Of a stretch of 64,000 nt of DNA, positions 1-6,754 are shown one piece after another. The stretch's first letter is position 1. The number at the start of each line of letters is the position of its first letter. The stretch lies in NCBI RefSeq assembly GCF_019139535.1, contig NZ_CP077073.1, positions 4,492,501-4,556,500 on the forward strand, in the 5' to 3' direction. The notes beneath the pieces were generated by a model that did no database searches, was not told the DNA's origin, and saw nothing but the letters and a program-made list of their open reading frames with translations. The DNA is from Pseudomonas muyukensis (GTDB taxonomy: Bacteria; Pseudomonadota; Gammaproteobacteria; Pseudomonadales; Pseudomonadaceae). The position numbers and the translations under genes were made by a program.

Positions 1-2
1 AC

Positions 3-407
3 CACGCCAACAGCCAGCTGCGCCAGTTGGCCAGGCGCTATCGCCTCAAGCGCGGTGGCAGCGCCCTGGGCCTGCTGGTGCTGGACACCGAGATGGGCGA
101 CGAACTGCGCTCGGTGCATTCGTTGTCGGGCGGCGAGACCTTCCTGGTCTCCCTGGCCCTGGCCTTGGGCCTGGCGTCGATGGCGTCGAGCACCTTGCGT
201 ATCGAATCGCTGTTCATCGACGAGGGCTTCGGCAGCCTCGACCCCGAGTCGCTGCAACTGGCCATGGACGCCCTGGACGGCCTGCAGGCCCAGGGCCGCA
301 AGGTGGCAGTGATCTCCCACGTACAGGAAATGCACGAGCGCATCCCGGTGCAGATCCAGGTACGCCGCCAGGGCAACGGCCTGAGCGATGTCGAGGTGTG
401 TGGGTGA
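3..407 (+). CDS. sbcC: Exonuclease subunit SbcC, C-terminal part (truncated by window edge)
   Basis: This is the last ~134 residues of the large SMC-like ATPase subunit of the SbcCD nuclease, which processes hairpins and DNA ends in the cytoplasm. The visible part is the C-terminal ABC ATPase half. It shows the signature SLSGGETFLVSLALALGLA, Walker B LFIDEGFGSLD with D-loop, and an H-loop VISHVQEM. The rest of the gene, including Walker A and the coiled coil, lies upstream of the window. The stop TGA (405-407) overlaps a GTG that probably starts the next gene (GTGA), so the two are likely translationally coupled. Identity as SbcC rather than another SMC-like ATPase rests on the signature plus the neighbouring gene order typical of P. 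putida. Confidence 0.9.
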   Translation, partial: HANSQLRQLARRYRLKRGGSALGLLVLDTEMGDELRSVHSLSGGETFLVSLALALGLASMASSTLRIESLFIDEGFGSLDPESLQLAMDALDGLQAQGRKVAVISHVQEMHERIPVQIQVRRQGNGLSDVEVCG

Positions 408-997
408 TTCTTTACTCGTTCCGCCGCTGCCCCTGGGCCATGCGCGCGCGCCTGGCCCTGCGCTACGCCGGGTGCGCGGTGCAGGTGGTCGAAGTGAAGA
501 TGAAGGAAAAGCCGGCCGAGCTGCTGGCACTGTCGCCCAAGGGCACGGTGCCGGTGCTCGACAGCGGTGCCGGGGTGCTGGAAGAGAGCCTGGACATCAT
601 GCGCTGGGCGCTCGAGCGACACGACCCCGAGGATTGGCGCCTGCTGGCCGACCCGGTCGCGGCGCGCCAGGCCGATGCGCTGATCGCCCGCAACGACAGT
701 ACGTTCAAGGCGCAGGTGAACTTGTACAAGTATGCCGAACGCTATCCCGAACATGCCCGGGAGCATTATCGACAACAGGCCGAGGCCTGGCTGGCCGAGC
801 TGGAAAACCTGCTCGCCGACCGCGCCTTCCTGTTTGCCAACCACCCAAGTCTGGCCGACGCCGCGCTGCTGCCGTTGATGCGCCAGTTTGCCGGGGTCGA
901 ACCCGAATGGTTCGCCGAGGCGGCTTATCCGCGACTGCGCAGCTGGCTGCAAGGGTGGCTGGATTCAGCCTTGTTCAAAGCCGTCATGGCCAAATGA
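404..997 (+). CDS. Glutathione S-transferase family protein with CPWA motif
   Basis: A thioredoxin-fold GST-like protein of about 197 residues. The N-terminal beta-alpha-beta fold carries C-P-W-A (C9 from the GTG at 404), a glutaredoxin/omega-GST type active-site cysteine. A cis-proline region follows (KGTVPVLD), then an all-helical C-terminal half. Cytoplasmic, with probable glutathione-dependent thiol transfer or conjugation; the substrate is unknown. The start is chosen at GTG 404 because it overlaps the sbcC stop in a GTGA junction; an in-frame GTG at 398 would add two residues. It is co-directional with sbcC and probably in the same transcript. Confidence 0.85.
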   Translation: MILYSFRRCPWAMRARLALRYAGCAVQVVEVKMKEKPAELLALSPKGTVPVLDSGAGVLEESLDIMRWALERHDPEDWRLLADPVAARQADALIARNDSTFKAQVNLYKYAERYPEHAREHYRQQAEAWLAELENLLADRAFLFANHPSLADAALLPLMRQFAGVEPEWFAEAAYPRLRSWLQGWLDSALFKAVMAK

Positions 998-1004
998 AAC
1001 GCTG

Positions 1005-1067
1005 TCACAGCGCCAGGATCGGCGCGGACATCAGCAACAACACAACCGCCGTGATACGCCACATCAT
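1005..1067 (-). CDS. Candidate 20-residue hydrophobic small protein
   Basis: A short reading frame that begins MMWRITAVVLLLMSAPILAL and ends there with TGA. It is almost wholly hydrophobic, like a single membrane segment or bare signal peptide. A purine-rich ribosome-binding-like stretch (AAGGGG) lies about 8 bases before the first ATG. It converges on the GST gene and ends 7 bases after that gene's stop. No function is recognised. The regular hydrophobic composition and the ribosome site favour a real small protein, but with only 20 codons chance cannot be excluded. Confidence 0.45.
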   Translation of the reverse strand: MMWRITAVVLLLMSAPILAL

Positions 1068-1146
1068 GCTCTGCCCCTTCGGAGAGTCAAAAATTTAGCG
1101 TCAAATTAAATCACATGGCGTTGTGCTATTACCAACGGCTTTACAC

Positions 1147-1323
1147 TCAATGGGAATGCTTGCTCAGCGCGGCATGGAAATGCGCGCTCTGCTGCAAGTA
1201 CTTTTGCGTGTAGCTGTGGGTGTTGGCGACCTTGCCGCCCTGCTCCAGCTGGGCGTGAGCGGGCAGGACAACCGAAGCGGAAATGGCGGAAGCGGCGATG
1301 ACCGGGAAGAGATTGAAGTTCAT
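1147..1323 (-). CDS. Small secreted protein of unknown function (58 aa)
   Basis: Starts MNFNLFPVIAASAISASVVLPAHAQ and so has a clear Sec signal peptide with AHA-Q as likely cleavage site. The mature part is about 34 residues, polar, and rich in His, Ser and Gln (HSYTQKYLQQSAHFHAALSKHSH region). The ATG at 1323 is preferred over upstream in-frame starts because GAGGT lies at the right distance and the signal peptide begins there. Predicted periplasmic. No family recognised; the His-rich tail could bind metal, but that is inference only. Stands alone between the tiny hydrophobic ORF and the lactonase-like gene. Confidence 0.6.
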   Translation of the reverse strand: MNFNLFPVIAASAISASVVLPAHAQLEQGGKVANTHSYTQKYLQQSAHFHAALSKHSH

Positions 1324-1462
1324 GTGGGCGGACCTCGACATCGGTGGTTTTGACATTGCCCCGTCGGGGCCTTGGGTCAAAACTTACGCCGATGGGGGCG
1401 CCTGCTGAAATTCATTGCGGCAGTAGCGATTATTACGCCTATCGATAATAGGACGCGCGCCC

Positions 1463-1580
1463 TGTAGGAGCGGCCTTGTGTCGCGATAGGGCTGCACAGC
1501 AGCCCCCAGCGATTTCTGCTTTCACGCTGAAACCCTGGGGCCGCGCTGCGGCCCTTTCGCGACACAAGGCCGCTCCTACA
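1463..1580. repeat. REP pair (BIME-like), inverted
   Basis: Two inverted REP-type palindromes. The first reads TGTAGGAGCGGCCTTGTG... and the second is its reverse complement ending ...CACAAGGCCGCTCCTACA, with about 35 bases between their inner hairpins. The unit abuts the lactonase stop codon by 3 bases, so it probably stabilises or ends that transcript. Related pairs recur at 6643-6748 and 61075-61190. Confidence 0.85.
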
Positions 1581-1583
1581 CGT

Positions 1584-2714
1584 TTACTCGACAAACTTGA
1601 GGTCCGAAGGCGCCGGCTGCTCAAGCTTCTGCACGGTGTCACCGAGCTTGCCGTTGCGCGGGTCGCGGCGCAGGACCACGATCTGGTTGCTTTTCTGGTT
1701 CGCCACCAGCAGGTAGTTGCCATCCGGATCGAGGGCGAACTCGCGGGGATGATCGCCCTCCACCGAGCGCCGCTGCAGCAAGGTCAGCTGGCCGTCGTCC
1801 TTGCCCACCGCATACACCACGATCTCGTTGGCGGTACCGCGATTGCTGACATACAGGAAACGCCCATCGGCCGACAGGTGCAGACCGCCAGCGGCCTTCG
1901 CCTGCGCCTCCTGGCGCTCGGTCAGCGGCAGGCGCTGGCGCTCGGTCAAAGCACCGTCACGCACATCGAACACCACCACCTCGGCGCTCATTTCCAGCGT
2001 CAGGTAGGCATGTCGACCCTTGGCATCGAACAGCAGGTGGCGCGGGCCGCTACCTGGCGGCAGATCCACCGACGGCGGTATAGCCGGGCTCAGCGGATGC
2101 TCGGGGCTGGCGCCGTCGTAGCGGTAGATGAACACTTTGTCCGCGCCCAGGTCGCAGGCGTACAGGTGGCGGCCATCGGGCGACAGCACCAGCGAATGCA
2201 CATGGGCACTGGCCTGGCGCTCGGGATTGACCTTGCTCGGCGTATGCCGGGCCTGCTGCACCGCAGGCTTGAGCTTGCCATCCCTGGCCACCGGGATCAC
2301 CACCAGGCTGCCACCCGGGTCGGGTGCCACCGCGTAGTTGGCGACGAACAGGTAGCGCTGGTCGTGGCTGAGGCTGGCGTGGGTCGGCTCGTCGCCCAGG
2401 CTGGGGACCTGGTTCAACGCTTTGATCTCGCCATTTTTGCCCAGCGAGAAACTGCTGACCTGGCCCTGGGGCGTTTCATTGACCGCGAACAACTGGCGCT
2501 GGTCAGCCGACAGCACCAGCCACGAAGGGCTGACGCTCTTGACCACCTGTCGGGGTATGGCGTCGATCTGACCAGTGTGGGAATTGAAGTCGTAGCGGTA
2601 GATTCCTTCGCTGCCGTTGTCGGTGTAGCTGCCCACCAGCAACGTGGCGGCCTGGGCGTTGACTGACAAAGCCATGAGGCTAGCGGTCAGCAGGCGTGTC
2701 CATTTCCTGTTCAT
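1584..2714 (-). CDS. Secreted beta-propeller lactonase-like protein (6-phosphogluconolactonase YbhE/Pgl family)
   Basis: A protein of about 376 residues with a Sec signal peptide (MNRKWTRLLTASLMALSVNAQA, cleavage near AQA-A). The repeats are typical of seven-bladed lactonase propellers: LLVGSYTDNGSEGIYRYDF, LSHDQRYLFVANY, LSPDGRHLYACDLGADKV, LSADGRFLYVSNRG, LDPDGNYLLVANQ. Family members hydrolyse cyclic lactones, but the signal peptide places this one in the periplasm, so a role as cytoplasmic 6-phosphogluconolactonase is unlikely. ATG 2714 is chosen for the signal peptide; ATG 2726 adds four residues. The start overlaps the 3' end of the upstream DUF5629-like gene by about 35 bases, so the two are probably coupled. 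Confidence 0.82.
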   Translation of the reverse strand: MNRKWTRLLTASLMALSVNAQAATLLVGSYTDNGSEGIYRYDFNSHTGQIDAIPRQVVKSVSPSWLVLSADQRQLFAVNETPQGQVSSFSLGKNGEIKALNQVPSLGDEPTHASLSHDQRYLFVANYAVAPDPGGSLVVIPVARDGKLKPAVQQARHTPSKVNPERQASAHVHSLVLSPDGRHLYACDLGADKVFIYRYDGASPEHPLSPAIPPSVDLPPGSGPRHLLFDAKGRHAYLTLEMSAEVVVFDVRDGALTERQRLPLTERQEAQAKAAGGLHLSADGRFLYVSNRGTANEIVVYAVGKDDGQLTLLQRRSVEGDHPREFALDPDGNYLLVANQKSNQIVVLRRDPRNGKLGDTVQKLEQPAPSDLKFVE

Positions 2715-2970
2715 CGTCTTCTTCATCCGGGGCACGAAAAGCACTCATACAGACTAGACGATGCTCGCCTTCGTCACTGGCCAGGCTCCAGTCATCGCCC
2801 GTGCCGGTGGCGGCGGCGACCTGGTCGGGGCTGAAGGTCCAGCGGCGCAGTTGGCGACCGTCCATGCATTCGATGCTCAGGCCGGATTCGTCGAAGGTGA
2901 AATCGAAAGCGTGCAGGCCGTCGATCAGCAGCATGTCGCAGGATTCGAGGGCGGTGGCGAGGGTGGTCAT
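2680..2970 (-). CDS. Small acidic protein, DUF5629-like
   Basis: A 96-residue acidic cytoplasmic protein beginning MTTLATALESCDMLLIDGLHAFDF, with no signal peptide or membrane segment. It resembles the small Pseudomonas proteins classed as DUF5629; that assignment is from memory of the family and not tested. The acidic tail (PDEEDDEQEMDTPADR) extends over the start of the lactonase-like gene. No biochemical role is known. Confidence 0.65.
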   Translation of the reverse strand: MTTLATALESCDMLLIDGLHAFDFTFDESGLSIECMDGRQLRRWTFSPDQVAAATGTGDDWSLASDEGEHRLVCMSAFRAPDEEDDEQEMDTPADR

Positions 2971-3008
2971 GGCAGTACCATTTCAGACAAATGCCACCAT
3001 TATACGCA

Positions 3009-3068
3009 ATCGCAGGTCATGCCCGCTCCCACGCCAAGCACATCGTGGGAGCAGGCATGACCTGCGAT
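3009..3068. terminator. Long near-perfect inverted repeat, probable bidirectional terminator
   Basis: Arms 3009-3033 and 3044-3068 pair over 15 perfect bases (ATCGCAGGTCATGCC / GGCATGACCTGCGAT), then after a 2-base mismatch over 8 more (CTCCCACG / CGTGGGAG), with a 10-base loop. It sits between the exporter gene end (3080) and the DUF5629-like gene start (2970), both on the minus strand. It could end the upstream exporter transcript. There is no long T-run, so a REP-like function is possible. Confidence 0.6.
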
Positions 3069-3079
3069 CCTGGCGACAC

Positions 3080-5473
3080 TCAATGGGCGAAGATCGACCC
3101 GCCCTCCTTGCCTGCCAGCTTGGCCGGCTTGATCAGGAACCGCGCCAGCGCCGGCAACAGCCACAGTGCACCGAACATGTTCCACAGCAGCATGAAGGTC
3201 AGCATCAGGCCCATGTCGGCCTGGAACTTGATCGCCGAGAAGATCCAGGTGCACACGCCGATGGCCAGGCACAGGCCGGTGAACAGCACCGCCTTGCCGG
3301 TGGAGCGCAGGGTTTCGTAGTAGGCCTCCTGCAGCGGCAGACCAGCACGCAGGAAGCTTTCCAGGCGGCTGTAGATGTAGATGCCGTAGTCCACGCCGAT
3401 ACCCACGCCCAGCGCCACCACCGGCAGCGTGGCGACCTTGACGCCGATCCCCATGAACGCCATCAGCGCGTTGCCCAGCACCGAGGTCAGCACCAGCGGC
3501 AGGACGATGCACAGCGTCGCGGCGAAGGAGCGGAAGGTGATCATGCACATCACCGCCACGCAGATGTACACCAGGATCAGGATGGTCAGCTCGGCCGACT
3601 TGATCACCTCGTTGGTGGCCGCCTCGATGCCGGCGTTACCGGCCGCCAGGAGGAACTGCAGGCCATCCTTGTTGTGGCTGTCGGCGAAGGCCTTGGCCGC
3701 GGCGGTGACCCGCTCCAGGGTTTCGGCCTTGTGGTCGTTGAGGAACACCAGCACCGGCGCCAGCGAGCAGTCGGCGTTGTACAGGCCGTCGGCACGGGCG
3801 ATGGAGTTGTTGAGGATGTCCGGGTTGCGCGACAGCGTTTCCCACTTCAGGCTGCCCTCGTTCATGCCCTTGATGACCTGCTTGGACACGGTCACCAGGG
3901 AGATGGTCGACTGCACCCCCGGGGTGTTGTCCATGGTCCACATCAACGCGTCGATCGGTGCCATGGTCGAGTGGATCGAGCAACTCTCGGCCGGGGTCTT
4001 GACCATGATCACCAACACATCGGAACTGGTCGAGTAGTTGCTGATGATGAAGCTATTGTCCTGGTTGTAGCGCGAGTCCGGGCGCAGCTCCGGGGCGCCC
4101 TGGTCGAGGTCGCCGATCTTCAGGTTCTGGCTGTACCAGAGGCCGCCGGCGAAGGCCAGCAGCGCCAGCACCACCGACACCGGCGCCACCTTGGCGCTGG
4201 CGAAGTTGGACAGCAGGCGCCAGAACGGGTGTTCACAGGTGGCGTCCTTCTTGCTGCGGGCGATGGCTTTCTGGCTGATGCCGACGTAGCTGATCGCCAC
4301 CGGCAGCAGGATCAGGTTGGTGAACACGATCACCGCCACGCCGATCGAGGCGCCGATGGCCAGCTCGCGGATCACCCCGATATCGATGATCAGCAGGGTA
4401 ATGAAACCCACCGCATCGGCGAGGATGGCGATCATCCCCGGCAGGAACAGCTGGCGGAAGGTGCGCCGCGCGGCGGTCAGGGCGTTGTCGGCGTCGCTGG
4501 ACTGCAAGGCGATGCCGTTGATCTTCTGCACCCCGTGGGAGATGCCGATGGCGAAGATCAGGAAGGGTACCAGCATCGAGTACGGGTCCAGGCCGAAGCC
4601 CACCGCATGCATCAGCCCCAGCTGCCAGACCACCGCCACCAGGGTGGTGACCAGCACGGCGATGGTGCTGCGGATGCACCAGGTGAACCAGTACAGCAGC
4701 GCCCAGGTGATCAGCAGCGCCACGCCGAAGAACAGCGCCACCATCACCAGGCCGTCGATCAGGTCGCCGACCTTCTTGGCGAAGCCGACGATGTGGATCT
4801 TCACGTTGGGGTTCTGCGCCTGGAACTTGTCGCGGATCTTCTCCTCGAGCTGGTGCGAGAACTGCTGGTAGTCGAGCTTGACCTGCTTGCCCGGATCCTG
4901 TGGGTCGGGGTGGCTTTCCAGCAGCGGGATGTCGATGATGCTCGACTTGAAGTTGTTGGCCACCAGGCGCCCGACCTGGCCGGACTTGAGCACGTTGTCG
5001 CGCAGCGTGTCGAGGCTGTCCTGGGAGCCGTTGTAGGTGTTGGGGATGACCTCGCCGCCGGAGAAGCCCTCTTCGGTGACCTCGCTCCAGCGCACGCTGG
5101 GGCTCCACAGCGACTTGAGGCCCGCGCGATCGACACCGGGGATGTAGAACACCTCGTCATGGATCTGGCGCAGGGTCTCCATGTAGTCCTTGTCGAAAAT
5201 GTCGCCGTTGACCGCCTCGACCGACACGCGCACGGTGTTGCCGAGGTTGGCCAGGTCGTTGCGGTGCTCCATCATCTGCTCGATGAACGGGTGCTGCAGC
5301 GGGATCATCTTCTCGAAACTGGTGGACGGGCGGATCTGCGTGGCCTGCCAGAACAGGAACACGCTGACCAGCAGGCAGATGGCGATGACCGCCGGACGAT
5401 TGTTGAAGATCAGGCGTTCCAGCAGGGTGGCCTTGTCCTTGTGCTGCATGTCGAAACTCTCCCGGCTGGTCAT
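3080..5473 (-). CDS. RND/MMPL-type inner-membrane transporter
   Basis: A 797-residue RND-superfamily protein of the MMPL/hydrophobe-exporter branch. It has an N-terminal membrane segment (AVIAICLLVSVFLFW, ~30-45), a large periplasmic loop, a membrane block with an SSD-like core (VALFFGVALLITWALLYW onward), a second periplasmic loop and a second membrane block ending ...ALWLLPALARFLI. No membrane-fusion or outer-membrane partner is adjacent. It starts at ATG 5473, supported by AGGAGG 7 bases upstream and an ATGA overlap with the preceding Ycf48-like gene. The pair is therefore translationally coupled and probably works together at the envelope. The substrate is unknown; lipids or other hydrophobic compounds are typical of this branch. 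Confidence 0.85.
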   Translation of the reverse strand: MTSRESFDMQHKDKATLLERLIFNNRPAVIAICLLVSVFLFWQATQIRPSTSFEKMIPLQHPFIEQMMEHRNDLANLGNTVRVSVEAVNGDIFDKDYMETLRQIHDEVFYIPGVDRAGLKSLWSPSVRWSEVTEEGFSGGEVIPNTYNGSQDSLDTLRDNVLKSGQVGRLVANNFKSSIIDIPLLESHPDPQDPGKQVKLDYQQFSHQLEEKIRDKFQAQNPNVKIHIVGFAKKVGDLIDGLVMVALFFGVALLITWALLYWFTWCIRSTIAVLVTTLVAVVWQLGLMHAVGFGLDPYSMLVPFLIFAIGISHGVQKINGIALQSSDADNALTAARRTFRQLFLPGMIAILADAVGFITLLIIDIGVIRELAIGASIGVAVIVFTNLILLPVAISYVGISQKAIARSKKDATCEHPFWRLLSNFASAKVAPVSVVLALLAFAGGLWYSQNLKIGDLDQGAPELRPDSRYNQDNSFIISNYSTSSDVLVIMVKTPAESCSIHSTMAPIDALMWTMDNTPGVQSTISLVTVSKQVIKGMNEGSLKWETLSRNPDILNNSIARADGLYNADCSLAPVLVFLNDHKAETLERVTAAAKAFADSHNKDGLQFLLAAGNAGIEAATNEVIKSAELTILILVYICVAVMCMITFRSFAATLCIVLPLVLTSVLGNALMAFMGIGVKVATLPVVALGVGIGVDYGIYIYSRLESFLRAGLPLQEAYYETLRSTGKAVLFTGLCLAIGVCTWIFSAIKFQADMGLMLTFMLLWNMFGALWLLPALARFLIKPAKLAGKEGGSIFAH

Positions 5474-6486
5474 GGACGCACCTCCTCTACGCCGTCGGCC
5501 GAGGCCAGGTGCACGCCGCCTTGCCCAACCAGCAGCAGGCCGCCGACGCCCAGGCCGCTGACGCCCGACAGGGCGATGCGGTCGGCGCGGTTGCGCACGC
5601 TGAAGGTTTGGCCATCGTCATGGCTGCGCAGCACGCTGCCACCGTTGCCGACCAGCACCAGGCTGCCGTCCTCGAGAAGCGTAGCGCTTGCCAGGCCGAA
5701 TTCGAGCGGGCCGCGTTCAGCCTTGAGCGCGATCGGCTGCCAGCTGTCGCCGAAATCGGTGGAGCGGAACAGGTTGCCGCGCAGGCCGTAGGCCAGCAGG
5801 GTGTTGGGCTGGGCGGTGCCGATCACGCCGAACAGCGAGCCCTCGTAGGGGCCCTGGACCTTGGTCCAGCTCTGGCCGTTGTCGCTGGAGCGGAACATGC
5901 TGCCCTGCTCGCCGACGATGAACAGGCCGGCGTCCTTCACCTGGGTGATACCGTTGAGGTGCAGCTGGTCGGGGTTATCCAGGCGCTCGGCGACGTCCTG
6001 CCAGTGCTGGCCGCCATCGAGCGTTTCCAGCAAGGCACCGTAGGCGCCCACGGCAAAGCCGTGCTGCGGGTCGAGGAAGCGCACATCGAGCAAGGGGGCT
6101 TCACGGGACAAGTCTTCGAACTGCTTGCTCCAGGTGGCGCCGCCGTCGCTGCTGGCGAGGATCTGCGCGTCATGGCCAACGGCCCAGCCGCGCTTGTCGT
6201 CGACGAAAAACACGCCGGTGAGCAGTTGCCGGGTGGGTACCCGGGCTTGGGTCCAGGTCTTGCCCTGGTCGTCGGAGAACAGGATGTGGCCGCGATCACC
6301 GACCACCACCAGGCGTTGCCCGGCATGGGTGGCGCCGATCAGCAGGCTCTGGCTGGCCTTGGCCGATTCCACCGAATAGTCGTCGGCGGCCACCGCCGCC
6401 TCGACATTGCCAGCGCCGATGCCCAGCACCAATGCCAGCATCGCGCCTGTCGCCAGCCGGCGACGTGGCGTAATCCGCTCTCTCAT
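5470..6486 (-). CDS. Ycf48/BNR-repeat beta-propeller protein, secreted
   Basis: A 338-residue protein with a signal peptide (RRRLATGAMLALVLGIGAGNVEA, cleavage near VEA-A), then repeated Ycf48/BNR blades: GDRGHILFSDDQGKTW, GHDAQILASSDGGATW, GAYGALLETLDGGQHW, GEQGSMFRSSDNGQSW, GNGGSVLRSHDDGQTF. Family members (plant HCF136, cyanobacterial Ycf48) are assembly factors. In gammaproteobacteria such proteins commonly sit beside RND transporters, as here. AGGGGGC precedes the ATG. Its stop overlaps the transporter start by 4 bases. The ~160 bases upstream to the REP pair are free of genes and probably carry the promoter. Confidence 0.85.
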   Translation of the reverse strand: MRERITPRRRLATGAMLALVLGIGAGNVEAAVAADDYSVESAKASQSLLIGATHAGQRLVVVGDRGHILFSDDQGKTWTQARVPTRQLLTGVFFVDDKRGWAVGHDAQILASSDGGATWSKQFEDLSREAPLLDVRFLDPQHGFAVGAYGALLETLDGGQHWQDVAERLDNPDQLHLNGITQVKDAGLFIVGEQGSMFRSSDNGQSWTKVQGPYEGSLFGVIGTAQPNTLLAYGLRGNLFRSTDFGDSWQPIALKAERGPLEFGLASATLLEDGSLVLVGNGGSVLRSHDDGQTFSVRNRADRIALSGVSGLGVGGLLLVGQGGVHLASADGVEEVRP

Positions 6487-6642
6487 GACTGCCCCCTGTT
6501 GTGTTCTTGTGGTGGGTCAATCTATTGCCAGGTACTGCCGAAACCCCTGTTCCAGAGGCCTGGAATAGCTTCTGGCCATGCTATCGGGATTGTCCGACAG
6601 AACACAACGAGCGGGACGTTATGTTTTGTTAACCACAAAAAA

Positions 6643-6748
6643 CCGGGGCCGCCTTGCGGCCCATCGCGACACAAGGCCGCTCCTACAGAGATTCGCGATC
6701 CCCTGTAGGAGCGGCCTTGTGTCGCGAAAGGGCTGCGCAGCAGCCCCA
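6643..6748. repeat. REP pair (BIME-like), inverted
   Basis: Two opposed copies of the TGTAGGAGCGGCCTTG REP family, arranged tail to tail (inverted copy first, direct copy second), 16 bases apart. It ends 7 bases before the pepN stop codon, so it forms the 3' end of the pepN transcript. Same family as 1463-1580 and 61075-61190, but with the order of the two arms reversed. Confidence 0.85.
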
Positions 6749-6754
6749 AGGGTC

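Noticed and set aside
2696..5791. Very long + strand open frame opposite the exporter gene
   Set aside because: Low-complexity His/Gln/Arg-rich product, antisense to a convincing RND gene; typical high-GC shadow frame.
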